52,627 nucleotides of DNA from Bacteroidales bacterium (GCA_016936815.1 JAFGXD010000001.1:1-52627), one strand, 5' to 3'. Positions 34,550-43,667 are shown, counted from the first letter of the stretch. Numbers and translations are program-made. The notes: generated from the sequence alone by a model not told the origin.

Positions 34550-36015
34550 AACAATTCCAAAATTGAGTTTAAAATCTCTTCACTTTCCCTATCAAGTGCT
34601 TTCATTTCCTCCAAAATTTCTTTTGGTTGGCGTAAAGCAGTTTCTTCTTTTTTATTGGGGTTTTTTACGCTTAGGTCGTATTGAGTCAGGGCATGCCCTG
34701 GCTGTACGTCTATGCTCCAAGAGTTTTCGCTGTCAGCAAAAGTTTTCTGGTGTTCGATAAACTCGCTCAGATCGTTTTCATTTAAGGGATTTCCTTTGCC
34801 AAGGTTGCGGGTTAAATTCAATTGGTAATACCAGATTTTCTTTGTGGCTGAACCTTTTTCGAAGAACAGCACAACTGTTTTTACTCCGGCGCCGGTGAAA
34901 ACTCCACCCGGCAAGTCAAGAACAGTATGTAAATTGCAATTTTCAAGCAATTGTTTTCTTAAACTCACAGAAGCATTATCGGTATTGCTCAGGAAAGTAT
35001 TTTTTATAACAACACCTGCTTTGCCACCTGCTTTGAGGATTTTAATAAAATGTTGCAGAAACAGAAAAGCCGTTTCGCCGGTTTTTATTGGAAAGTTTTG
35101 CTGTACTTCGGCACGTTCTTTTCCGCCAAAGGGAGGATTTGCCATTACTACTGTGTAACGATCCTTTTCCTGAATATCGGCAAGATTTTCGGCAAGTGTG
35201 TTGGTATGAATGATGTTTGGAGCTTCAACCCCGTGCAAAATCATATTCATTGTTCCAATAATATATGCCAGAGATTTTTTTTCTTTTCCGTAAAAGGTAT
35301 TTTTTTGCAGCGTTTCAATTTCCTTTGAACTAAGGTTTTCTTGCTTTCCTTTGGAATTTTTCAGATAATCAAAAGCTTCGCAAAGAAAGCCGGCACTACC
35401 CACAGCACCATCATAAATTTTATCGCCAATTTTCGGATCAACTACTTTTACAATGGTTTTGATTAGTGGTCGGGGAGTGTAATATTCGCCGCCATTTCGT
35501 CCTGCATTGCCCATATTCTGGATTTTTGCCTCGTACAAATGGCTCATTTCGTGTTTTTCCGCATGAGTTCTGAAACGCAGTTCATCAATCAGGTTCAAGA
35601 CTTCACGCAAATTATAACCACTTTGAATCCGGTTTTTTAGTTCGCTGAAAATTTCACCGATTTTATATTCAATGGTATTGGCATTTTCGGCGTTTGTCTT
35701 AAATTTTTTCAGGTAAGGGAAAAGCTTGATGTTCACGAAATCAGCCAGATCGTCGCCGGTCATTGCTTTTTGGTGATCCAGTTTACCATCTTTTGTTTTT
35801 GGCATTGCCCAAACAGCCCATTGATATTCGGGATCAATGATTCCGGAATACTTTTTCCCTGATAATTCTGCCGCTGTTTTTTTATCTTTTTCAAGATCAT
35901 CCAGATACTTTAAAAACAATATCCATGATGTTTGCTCCACATAATCAAGCTCACTGCCACATCCGGCGTCTTTGTGGAGGATGTCATCTATATTTTTTAG
36001 GGTTTGTTCGAACAT
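34546..36015 (-). CDS. hsdM: Type I restriction-modification DNA methyltransferase subunit
   Basis: The 489-aa adenine-N6 methyltransferase of the complex. The N-terminal helical domain (HsdM_N, about 1-130: 'IDDILHKDAGCGSELDYVEQ') precedes the methyltransferase domain with AdoMet-binding 'GDKIYDGAVGSAGFLCEAFD' and catalytic motif NPPF ('VVMANPPFGGKERAEV', about residue 290). The stop codon overlaps the hsdS start. It is the first gene of the operon on the minus strand. The 160-bp gap upstream holds a + strand promoter-like box and an inverted repeat. Confidence 0.96.
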   Translation of the reverse strand: MFEQTLKNIDDILHKDAGCGSELDYVEQTSWILFLKYLDDLEKDKKTAAELSGKKYSGIIDPEYQWAVWAMPKTKDGKLDHQKAMTGDDLADFVNIKLFPYLKKFKTNAENANTIEYKIGEIFSELKNRIQSGYNLREVLNLIDELRFRTHAEKHEMSHLYEAKIQNMGNAGRNGGEYYTPRPLIKTIVKVVDPKIGDKIYDGAVGSAGFLCEAFDYLKNSKGKQENLSSKEIETLQKNTFYGKEKKSLAYIIGTMNMILHGVEAPNIIHTNTLAENLADIQEKDRYTVVMANPPFGGKERAEVQQNFPIKTGETAFLFLQHFIKILKAGGKAGVVIKNTFLSNTDNASVSLRKQLLENCNLHTVLDLPGGVFTGAGVKTVVLFFEKGSATKKIWYYQLNLTRNLGKGNPLNENDLSEFIEHQKTFADSENSWSIDVQPGHALTQYDLSVKNPNKKEETALRQPKEILEEMKALDRESEEILNSILELL

Positions 36016-36079
36016 TAAGTTATTTTTTCAATATTTCTATTACTAATCCATATAAAATATGCTATACAACATATCATTT

Positions 36080-36113
36080 TTTGTCGAAACCACTTATTAC
36101 GATCGTATCTTTG
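36080..36113 (+). promoter_or_regulatory. Plus-strand promoter-like element in the hsdM/abi gap
   Basis: TTTG (36080-36083), 22 bp, then TATCTTTG (36106-36113), an exact -7 box with slightly wide spacing. It points into the 3' end of the abi gene, antisense to it. The transcript would begin with the inverted repeat at 36124-36166. Confidence 0.45.
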
Positions 36114-36123
36114 TATCAACAAT

Positions 36124-36166
36124 GCCTGTCACGCCTCTCGTTTTTGACGATGCGCATCTGACAGGC
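36124..36166. repeat. Inverted repeat GCCTGTCA/TGACAGGC with an inner palindrome
   Basis: GCCTGTCA (36124-36131) and TGACAGGC (36159-36166) are exact inverted copies enclosing 27 bp. The palindrome GATGCGCATC (36149-36158) abuts the right arm. TTCTTATTTTT follows on the + strand, so the structure could end a + strand transcript. The segment is more GC-rich than the surroundings. Confidence 0.55.
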
Positions 36167-36175
36167 TTCTTATTT

Positions 36176-37171
36176 TTAATCTTTCCATATTTCATCATCT
36201 TTCCAATTATCAGGAAATCCCATTGCTTTTTTATCAATTTTATATTCTTTAGATAGCTCTATAAAATTCTTTTTAAAAGTACAACTTTTTTCATGATTAA
36301 TGTTTGTTAAGATATGCAATATGCAACTTGAAATACCATATAATTTTCTTAATTTGTCTTGATCAACAGTTAAAATAAATTTTTTTGAACTTCTTGTAGG
36401 TATCTTAATATCTTTCCCTATTTTCTTATTCCATAACCTGCTATGATGCGCACAAATATTTCGTAAAACTGAAATGCCATGCATCCATGATTCCAAAAAA
36501 TCACTATTAATAGCTCCAAAATATTGAGCAATTTTATTTTTTTCTTGTTTTTCTTTAATTAACCAAAAAAGTCTGGATAATTTACCAAATGAAATACATT
36601 CCATCATCATCCAAGAAGGCACAGGAGTTTCATTTCCATATTTTTCAATAAAAGCTTTCATGAATTCAGAATTCTCGGATTGTTTTATACAATCATTAAT
36701 ATCTTTCAAAAGAATTTTATATATCCTTTCCTCTTTTTCTTTAGTTTTTAAGATACTATTTCCACATTCAATTTCACAATAACAAATGTTTATTTTTTCA
36801 GTCTTTTCTTTAAATAAGTCTTCCCTATTATACCAGAATTCCCCATGCGCCAGTGACATTATATCAGTAATTCTAGCTCTCAACTCGATTTCAATTGTTT
36901 CAATAACATCAAAAAATAATAACTTCAACTCTCGGTCAAATGTATATAGCCTAATGATATCACTAAAAGTGGTTTCACTTTTAAATATATCCTTTTTTGA
37001 CTGAAAAGGACCAAAATACCCAGACAAACGAAAATATCCTATTGATCGAATATAATTTTTAATTTCTAATTCATCATGTTCCTCTACTTTTACTCCCCTT
37101 TCAATTATTAATTTGAGTAAAAAGTCAGCACTTTTTGCAGGCTTATCCAATTTTTTGGTAAATTGAGACAT
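36176..37171 (-). CDS. Abi_2 family (AbiD/AbiF-type) abortive infection protein with HEPN motif
   Basis: The 331-aa product matches the Abi_2 family: 'KPAKSADFLLKLIIERGVKV', 'IGYFRLSGYFGPFQS', 'FSDIIRLYTFDRELKLLFFD' and 'VPSWMMMECISFGKLSRLFW'. 'SVLRNICAHHSRLWNKKI' (about 235-250) has the RxxxxH motif of HEPN RNases. By family it acts in phage exclusion, probably by cutting RNA upon infection; the trigger is unknown. It lies upstream of hsdM on the same strand, but the 160-bp gap and the antisense promoter suggest independent expression. Confidence 0.9.
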   Translation of the reverse strand: MSQFTKKLDKPAKSADFLLKLIIERGVKVEEHDELEIKNYIRSIGYFRLSGYFGPFQSKKDIFKSETTFSDIIRLYTFDRELKLLFFDVIETIEIELRARITDIMSLAHGEFWYNREDLFKEKTEKINICYCEIECGNSILKTKEKEERIYKILLKDINDCIKQSENSEFMKAFIEKYGNETPVPSWMMMECISFGKLSRLFWLIKEKQEKNKIAQYFGAINSDFLESWMHGISVLRNICAHHSRLWNKKIGKDIKIPTRSSKKFILTVDQDKLRKLYGISSCILHILTNINHEKSCTFKKNFIELSKEYKIDKKAMGFPDNWKDDEIWKD

Positions 37172-37289
37172 TTCAAAAAAATATTTTAATTTTAGTTTAA
37201 ATATTTTAGTATCATTTATTTCCGAATGAAAAACAATAATATATTTATCAATTAAATTAGCAATGTTTAAATTTTTTTTGTTTTTAATT

Positions 37290-38165
37290 TCAAATCAAAT
37301 TATATGCTTTCAATAATCTGGCAGTATCTTGACCATTGATTAAACAAAAACAAGCTGATTCATTACTTATTCTCTTTTGAGCAACTTTAACTTCAACATC
37401 CTTAATGATCGCCTCAGAAATATTTCCAACAAATTGAATAATAAATAAATCTGCTGGAGATTCAAATAATCTTACTATCTGATCGCCATTTTGACCACAA
37501 TCTGAAATTTCCATTTTTATTTTTCTCAGTCCGTTTCCTTTTAATAGAAATGCAGCTGATCTTCGAGCACCATTAATAATTATATTTGCTGTATATAAAT
37601 CATTATACTCGCCACCCCAATCTTTTTTATGAAATGGTTCGTTTAAAATATTTTCGAATGACAATTGTATCTCTTCTTCGGATTTATCAAAATAACCCCT
37701 GCCAGATAATAAACTTAAAATAATATCAGGGTTTATGTCTCTTACTTTATTGAAACTATCAATATCTTCAACGTAAAGTCTCATTCCAATAGGAAGATCA
37801 GTATATTTTACTAATGAATCTTTGATGATGTCTAATCCCTTTAATAAATCCATCAATCTTATCCGTAAGGATTTTGCTTCATAATCGTCATTGTCAATAG
37901 CCTGTATAGCTCCAAATTCATGAGGGGGATGTAAGAATTTATTAGATTCTAAATCGGTTGGAAAAATTGAATTTAACACTTTTATGACCTCATTGCCCCA
38001 TTTATCAACTAAATCCATATATTCTTGATGCATATTTTGAGAAAAAATACCTTTTGTTTTTCTTTGCAAATAGTCTTCTTTCAAGCATTTATGCAATTCA
38101 TAACCTTTATTTATCAGATTTATTATTTCTTCCTCTGCTTTATTTTTTATTTTCCTAAGCCTCAT
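37290..38165 (-). CDS. Uncharacterised protein of the defence island (possible nuclease-like C-terminus)
   Basis: The ATG at 38165 (MRLRKIKNKAEEEIINLINK) was chosen; the frame can be opened 15 bp upstream only at a TTG. The product (291 aa) has an N-terminal helical half with 'FLHPPHEFGAIQAIDNDDY'. The C-terminal half reads 'ANIIINGARRSAAFLLKG', then 'SDCGQNGDQIVRLFESPADL' and 'FIIQFVGNISEAIIKDVEVK', and ends 'CFCLINGQDTARLLKAYNL'. I recall similar 'GDQI.RLF..PA..F..Q' text in proteins next to restriction genes and it has the alternation of a PD-(D/E)xK-like fold, but the active residues cannot be assigned. Function unknown. Confidence 0.7.
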   Translation of the reverse strand: MRLRKIKNKAEEEIINLINKGYELHKCLKEDYLQRKTKGIFSQNMHQEYMDLVDKWGNEVIKVLNSIFPTDLESNKFLHPPHEFGAIQAIDNDDYEAKSLRIRLMDLLKGLDIIKDSLVKYTDLPIGMRLYVEDIDSFNKVRDINPDIILSLLSGRGYFDKSEEEIQLSFENILNEPFHKKDWGGEYNDLYTANIIINGARRSAAFLLKGNGLRKIKMEISDCGQNGDQIVRLFESPADLFIIQFVGNISEAIIKDVEVKVAQKRISNESACFCLINGQDTARLLKAYNLI

Positions 38166-38347
38166 AATGATGTTATACAATTACTAAGAACTTTAATGTG
38201 CTATTATAATTAATTTGTCATTAATTAAACACCATTTTTTTCAATGATTATTTCAACTTCAAAAATAAACAATAATTTGATTTTCAAGCAAAAAAAATTA
38301 CAATAAACAAAGTCAATTCAACGTTCACCTTTAAAAACCCTCTGAAC

Positions 38348-39208
38348 ATGAAAAGAAAGTCTACTATTATTTTCTTAGTATTTATTGCATTTTTTGGTTG
38401 CAACTCTGAAAAAACCAAGAGCGAAAAGATAGAATTTGTTGACAATTTGCACACAGCAGTAGATTCAGCAATTATTTATGAAGCAGTATATTATCCCGAT
38501 ACATCATACAAATCTATACATATTTATTTGGCTTTGTGCGATAATTTTTATCAAGGAATTATTCCTGTTAATCCGGTAATTGGGAACGGGCAAGATCCTG
38601 ATAATAATCTATATTGGGGAGCTGGTTATGGACTTAGAGCCTTTTTCAGGAAAAGTAAAGAATGGAAAAGAGTTAGATTTGAAAAACCGGATTCAATAAT
38701 TCTTGAAAGGATTATTTACAAACATGTTTCTAAAAATTATTACTTGATTGCGGATGCTTATAACGGGAAATATATAAAACAATGTACTGAGGATTTTCTT
38801 TTTAGTGTTTGCGGCTCAAAAAAGGATACAATAATAATAGATTCTACAGTAATTGGAGTTGCAGGTTTTTCTAATCTTGTTGCATATATGGGTCACGATG
38901 GATTAATGGATTTTACTCTGGAAGACACCTGTAATAACGTTGATAATAAATCTCGTGATGTAATTATTTTGGCATGTATTAGCGCAGCCTATTTTAATGA
39001 TATTCTTAAAATTGCAAAAGCAAATCCACTTGTATTAACTACCGGATTGATGTGTCCTGAATCATACACTATTCATGATGCTATTACAGGATATTTGAAT
39101 AATGAAACAACAGAGCAAATTCGTAAAAGAGCTGTTAAATCTTACGCTAAATACCAAAGACAAAGCGAAGAAAGTATTGAACCCTTATTTGTGAGTGGAT
39201 TTCACTAG
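38348..39208 (+). CDS. Lipoprotein with clan CD-like His/Cys motifs, copy 1
   Basis: The 286-aa product has a signal peptide with lipobox 'FFGC' (Cys about residue 18). The mature part has 'HIYLALCDNFYQGIIPVNPV', 'NGQDPDNNLYWGAGYGLRAF', 'KHVSKNYYLIADAYNGKYIK', 'LVAYMGHDGLMDF' with H183, and 'DVIILACISAAYF' with C210. A hydrophobic strand ending in GHDG and one ending in AC are the pattern of clan CD cysteine peptidases (caspases, gingipains), with a His-Cys distance of 27. No peptidase family was recognised. It is the first of a tandem pair, and 42 bp separates the two genes. Confidence 0.8.
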   Translation: MKRKSTIIFLVFIAFFGCNSEKTKSEKIEFVDNLHTAVDSAIIYEAVYYPDTSYKSIHIYLALCDNFYQGIIPVNPVIGNGQDPDNNLYWGAGYGLRAFFRKSKEWKRVRFEKPDSIILERIIYKHVSKNYYLIADAYNGKYIKQCTEDFLFSVCGSKKDTIIIDSTVIGVAGFSNLVAYMGHDGLMDFTLEDTCNNVDNKSRDVIILACISAAYFNDILKIAKANPLVLTTGLMCPESYTIHDAITGYLNNETTEQIRKRAVKSYAKYQRQSEESIEPLFVSGFH

Positions 39209-39249
39209 ATAAAACCAAAAAATCGTTCATTTTTAAAAACCCTTTGAAT

Positions 39250-40104
39250 ATGAAAAGAAAGTTAATTTATCTGCTTATGTTTTTTTTAATACTTGCCGGA
39301 TGCGATTCGCAGGAAGTTAAAGGAATAAAAATTGAAAGTGACAGTATTATAACCAAAGTAGAAAAAGAAACCTTCGAAAACAAAGAACTTCAAATAGATA
39401 CATCATTTAAAACAATACATATTTTCGTGGCTCTTTGCGATAATAAGTATCAGGGAATTGTTCCGGTACCTGCAAGTATTGGAAATGGCCAAGATCCTAA
39501 TGGAAATCTTTACTGGGGAGCCGGTTACGGTGTTAGAACATATTTTAAAAAGAGTAACGAATGGAAATTTCTAGAATCAATTAAATACGATTCTCTTGTT
39601 ATGGAACGGGTTGTATTTAAGCATGTTTCAAAAAACTATTATATTGTTGCTGATGCCTATAACGGGAAATACATAAAAAAATGCATTTTTGATTTCTTCG
39701 AAAGCAGTTGCGGAAAACTAAAAGATACTCTAACTGTTGAAAATAGGACCATTGGAATAAATGGATATTCTTCCTTGGTTTCATTTATTGGTCATGATGG
39801 ATTAATGGAATTCGATATAGGCGGTGATTTTACCAATACTGACCAAAAAATGAGAGATGTAATTATTCTTTCATGTGTATCTAAAGACTTTTTTGGACCT
39901 TATTTGAAAAGGGCGAATATTAATCCACTTGTTTGGACTACAAATTTAATGGGGCCGGAAGCATATACAATTCACGACGCACTTTCGGGATATGTTATTG
40001 GAGAAAACAACGAGCAAATCAGAACAAGAGCTGCCAAAGCCTATTCTAAATACACCAAATGTAGTGAAAAAGCTGCTAGAAATTTATTGGTTACAGGTTG
40101 GTAG
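39250..40104 (+). CDS. Lipoprotein with clan CD-like His/Cys motifs, copy 2
   Basis: The 284-aa product is a paralogue of the preceding gene and shares start, lipobox (LAGC), 'HIFVALCDNKYQGIVPVPAS', 'NGQDPNGNLYWGAGYGVRTY', 'KHVSKNYYIVADAYNGKYIK', 'FIGHDGLMEF' with H182 and 'DVIILSCVSKDFF' with C209. The ATG at 39250 aligns with copy 1; the frame could be opened 6 bp upstream at a TTG. The 26 bp before each start match at 22 positions, with all four differences C/T. Tandem duplication explains this. The conserved residues and spacing make both copies probably functional. Confidence 0.8.
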   Translation: MKRKLIYLLMFFLILAGCDSQEVKGIKIESDSIITKVEKETFENKELQIDTSFKTIHIFVALCDNKYQGIVPVPASIGNGQDPNGNLYWGAGYGVRTYFKKSNEWKFLESIKYDSLVMERVVFKHVSKNYYIVADAYNGKYIKKCIFDFFESSCGKLKDTLTVENRTIGINGYSSLVSFIGHDGLMEFDIGGDFTNTDQKMRDVIILSCVSKDFFGPYLKRANINPLVWTTNLMGPEAYTIHDALSGYVIGENNEQIRTRAAKAYSKYTKCSEKAARNLLVTGW

Positions 40105-40148
40105 TATTTCTAAATCAAGATAAATTATTTGTCAGAAGGAAATATTAT

Positions 40149-43100
40149 CTATTCAACCACCACAACCCTATTCTGCGATTTAATTCCATTAGAAACCCTA
40201 ACCAAATACAAACCATGGGCTTGGTTAATTTCAATTTCTTCCAATAAATGGAATTTGTCTTTATATACATTCGAAAAAACAAGTTTACCGGCTGAATTAT
40301 AAATACTTACAAAAACATCTCTATTTTCTTGGTTTGGCATTTCAATAATAAATTTACCGTTGTTTGGATTGGGGTAAATGTTAATTTCTTCAATTTTTGC
40401 AATGTTTACTGAAACTCCGTTGCAATACCAGTTAGCAACAAATCCACCCTCGGTTACTGCGTCGTTTGAAAACTGTCTGATTGTTAATGCTCCGTTTGTT
40501 GCAGTAATTAATCCGGGACTTCCCGTTGTATTGCAAAACTTACCAATTAATGGTGAGGCTGTATTTGGTCCATCCCAAATTTTCACATAATCGTTATTGC
40601 AGGTGGTAGTTGAACCTTCTTCAACATCGAAAAAGGTAAAATCTAAAACCAATTCTGTAAAAGCTGATGAAGAAATGGTAATAGTGCTGTAAGTATTATT
40701 CTGATAGTTACCAATTCCTCCGCTGTCTTTTATTGTTCCTGTGCAGCAATCTTGTGTTTCACCCACACCAGTTTCGGGCATTATAACGTTTCCGCTTCCC
40801 ATAGGGTCTATTGTTACGGCATTCGACATAAGAAATGTGTCGGCTTCGCAAAATCCGGCCGATGTAATTAATCTAACATCGTATTCGCCAAATTCTGTGT
40901 ATGTATGTTCCGGATTTTCCTCGTTTGAGGTTTGTCCATCGCCAAAATCCCAGAAGAAGTTAGTTGCTCCTTCTGTTTGATTGGTAAAAAGTACTGTCGC
41001 AGGCGCTGAACAAAAGTTTGCTGAACCCGGTTCAAAATCGGTATTCAAAGGATTTCCTTCAACCACAACTGAAGAAGAATATGTATTGGTTCCAAGTGCA
41101 TTTGTAACAACTAATTCTACTGTATAAGTCCCTGTTGCCGAATAGGTATGAACAGGATTTTGTTCTGTTGATGTTTGTCCGTCGCCAAAATTCCAGCTCC
41201 AGCTTGTTGGAATTCCAGAAGAAATATCGTAAAACTGAACTTCGCCTTCGCATGGAGAGGTAAGAAAATAGCTGTAATTTGCAGCAGGTGCTTCGGGCTG
41301 GTAATACAAATCGCTTTCCCAGACTCCTCTTCCATAAGTTGCTGCTCTTAGTTTTCCTGTGGCATAATGTATTTCAAGTTCGGTTACAATAACGTTTGGC
41401 AATCCCTGCGAAAATGGTATCCACTCGCTCATAGTATTGTTTCTGTAGTAAACTCCCAAATCTGTTCCTGCATATAAGGCTTCATTAGTATTATTTTCAT
41501 AAACCAAACAATTTATTGGAATATTTGGCAATCCATCGGAATAGTTTGTCCAGCTGGAACCTCCATTTACCGACATATAGACTCTTTTTCCGGTAGTATA
41601 ACCCGAATGAGAAATCCATAGCTTTTGTGGATTATATTGGGATACAGCAATATAAGTTTTATAGTTCGATGGAAGTCCTGTTGAAGCTGTTGCCCAGTCT
41701 ATTCCTCCGTTTGTTGTTCTTTTAACTGCAGTATTTGTTGTAACATAAATAGTTTTTGAGTCGCTTGGAGCTACGGTAATGTTTTTCAACAAAGCTCCAT
41801 TAAAATTTGAAATAACAGACCAAGTTGAACCTTTATTTGTTGATTTATACAATTCGGTAAAACCTGCATATAAAATATTTGGATTTTGAGGGTCAATTAC
41901 ATAAGGAGTTACCCAATCGCCATCGCCGGAACCTGAAGGTTTTATATCAACCCAATCGTAGCCACCATTATCCGAACGGTACATAGATCCGTAATAATAT
42001 TCGCCATACATAATGTTTTCGTTGGTGTAATCTATTAAACATTCCATTCCGTCGCCTCCAAGAATTGCAAACCAGTCGGTATTATCCATTTTCATGGTTC
42101 CGTTATCTTGTGCACCGGTAACTAAAATGTTTGGATTAGTAGCCGATGTTCCAAATTTATAAATTTGAAGAATTTCCAATCCGTCGCTTAAATCTGTCCA
42201 ATTTGCTCCACCGTCGGCAGTTTTATAAAGCCCACCATCGTTTCCCGAAAACAACTCGTTGGTAAGATAATTATAATCCAAAGTATGCTGATCTGCATGA
42301 ACATAAGGAGCATTATCTCCCCACCAATGTCCTGTAATAGACCATGAAGCGCCTCCGTTAGTTGATTTCCACAGATTAACTCCACCAACAAAAACAACAT
42401 TTTTATTTGTTGGAGAAACTGCTATTGCCAAATCGTACCAACCTTGGCCACCTGCATCTGAACCATCGGATTGCCATCCCAAAAGGTTAATATCTTCACC
42501 TGAAATCATTTCTGTCCATGTATCTCCGGAATTGGTTGAACGATAAACTCCTAAAAATCCGTAATCGTCGCTATTACAAGCAAGAGCATAAATATAGTTT
42601 GGATCGTGCGGAGTAACTGCAATTTCCAATCTTCCTATGTCGGGAAAAGGAAGTCCTTCAGAGGAAACAACAAATGTATCGCCACCATCGGTAGATTTGT
42701 AAACCTGTGAACTGCTGTATTTTGAAGCATAAATTACTGAAGGATCTCCGGGTTTAAATTCAACATCTTTAAAATGACCAATAACCGATGTAGTCCATGA
42801 ATCTCCGCCATCAACCGTTTTCATTACTCCTGAATTAGAAGCAGCAATAAGAATATTCGGATTTGTTGGGTGAATAATTAGTCTTCTAATTATTTTAAAA
42901 CTTGAAGCATTATAGCTCAACCCTGTTGGATTCCATGTTAGTCCTCCATCAAAGCTTTTTAATATTCCAATGGTGTAAGTATCGCTGGCATCACCATCGC
43001 CTGTTGCAATGTAAATAATATCAGGATTTACCGGGTCAATAGCAATATCGGAAACCCCCATTGATGCAAGTTCATCGGTTGTGGTAATCCAGGAAGCTCC

Positions 43101-43559
43101 ACCGTTTGTTGTCTTCCACAAACCTCCGCTTGGTGAACCTACATAAAAAATATTGGGATTCGTTGGATGAAATGAAACGCAATTTACTCGTCCGTTTCCT
43201 CTTCTACCTCCCCAATTAATATCGGTTGGTGTGTTAAAAGGCCCAAGAGCAGTCCAATTAGCAATAACATCTTTAGAGGCATTTTTCTTTTTTTCCTTAA
43301 GATATTCTTTCCACAAAATTTCGGGTTGTAGGTAACCCGAAGGATATACCCGTGGTTCCATGAAGTATTCCCATCTTTTAAACTGTTTCCATCCTTTACC
43401 TTTTTCAATGGTTTTGCCCTCCCAATATTTATTAAAAGCAGCCTGAATAGTGTAAAAATCAGGATTTTCTGTTGAAATATTTTTCATCCAGGGCTGAGAA
43501 TTACTTAATAGAGAAAAACATAAAATCAGAGAAAGTGTTAGGATAAAAATGCGGTTCAT
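40149..43559 (-). CDS. Secreted BNR/sortilin-like propeller protein with PKD, CUB and T9SS domains
   Basis: The 1136-aa product has a signal peptide, then about ten BNR/sortilin-like repeats (residues 90-740, 'LWKTTNGGASW', 'VYKSTDGGDTF', 'VYRSTNSGDTW') that build a beta-propeller. Two PKD domains (about 763-840 'WNFGDGQTSTEQNPVHTYS', 843-920 'WDFGDGQTSNEENPEHTYT') and a CUB domain (about 935-1045, 'CNNDYVKIWDGPNTASPLI') follow. The C-terminus 'NIYPNPNNGKFIIEMPNQ' ... 'GLYLVRVSNGIKSQN' is a T9SS type A sorting domain. It is exported and likely surface-anchored. The propeller suggests carbohydrate or protein binding; no catalytic residues were assigned. Confidence 0.93.
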   Translation of the reverse strand: MNRIFILTLSLILCFSLLSNSQPWMKNISTENPDFYTIQAAFNKYWEGKTIEKGKGWKQFKRWEYFMEPRVYPSGYLQPEILWKEYLKEKKKNASKDVIANWTALGPFNTPTDINWGGRRGNGRVNCVSFHPTNPNIFYVGSPSGGLWKTTNGGASWITTTDELASMGVSDIAIDPVNPDIIYIATGDGDASDTYTIGILKSFDGGLTWNPTGLSYNASSFKIIRRLIIHPTNPNILIAASNSGVMKTVDGGDSWTTSVIGHFKDVEFKPGDPSVIYASKYSSSQVYKSTDGGDTFVVSSEGLPFPDIGRLEIAVTPHDPNYIYALACNSDDYGFLGVYRSTNSGDTWTEMISGEDINLLGWQSDGSDAGGQGWYDLAIAVSPTNKNVVFVGGVNLWKSTNGGASWSITGHWWGDNAPYVHADQHTLDYNYLTNELFSGNDGGLYKTADGGANWTDLSDGLEILQIYKFGTSATNPNILVTGAQDNGTMKMDNTDWFAILGGDGMECLIDYTNENIMYGEYYYGSMYRSDNGGYDWVDIKPSGSGDGDWVTPYVIDPQNPNILYAGFTELYKSTNKGSTWSVISNFNGALLKNITVAPSDSKTIYVTTNTAVKRTTNGGIDWATASTGLPSNYKTYIAVSQYNPQKLWISHSGYTTGKRVYMSVNGGSSWTNYSDGLPNIPINCLVYENNTNEALYAGTDLGVYYRNNTMSEWIPFSQGLPNVIVTELEIHYATGKLRAATYGRGVWESDLYYQPEAPAANYSYFLTSPCEGEVQFYDISSGIPTSWSWNFGDGQTSTEQNPVHTYSATGTYTVELVVTNALGTNTYSSSVVVEGNPLNTDFEPGSANFCSAPATVLFTNQTEGATNFFWDFGDGQTSNEENPEHTYTEFGEYDVRLITSAGFCEADTFLMSNAVTIDPMGSGNVIMPETGVGETQDCCTGTIKDSGGIGNYQNNTYSTITISSSAFTELVLDFTFFDVEEGSTTTCNNDYVKIWDGPNTASPLIGKFCNTTGSPGLITATNGALTIRQFSNDAVTEGGFVANWYCNGVSVNIAKIEEINIYPNPNNGKFIIEMPNQENRDVFVSIYNSAGKLVFSNVYKDKFHLLEEIEINQAHGLYLVRVSNGIKSQNRVVVVE

Positions 43560-43583
43560 AATGGTTAAATAAATAGTGAACTA

Positions 43584-43591
43584 CAAATTTA
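43584..43591 (-). promoter_or_regulatory. Putative -7 box TAAATTTG for the propeller gene
   Basis: TAAATTTG on the minus strand fits TAnnTTTG, 24 bp before the ATG at 43559. No TTTG at the -33 distance was seen. Confidence 0.4.
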
Positions 43592-43667
43592 GTAAAATTT
43601 GGGGGGTAGAAGCTCATATATGCTTCAAAATGCTTGTTTTTTATACTATAGGCTTGTTTTTGTAGAC

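Noticed and set aside
36059-36256. Plus-strand frame through the hsdM/abi gap and the 3' end of abi
   Set aside because: It begins at a TTG, runs across the inverted repeat and then antisense to abi with hydrophobic low-complexity text, so it is a shadow of the real gene.
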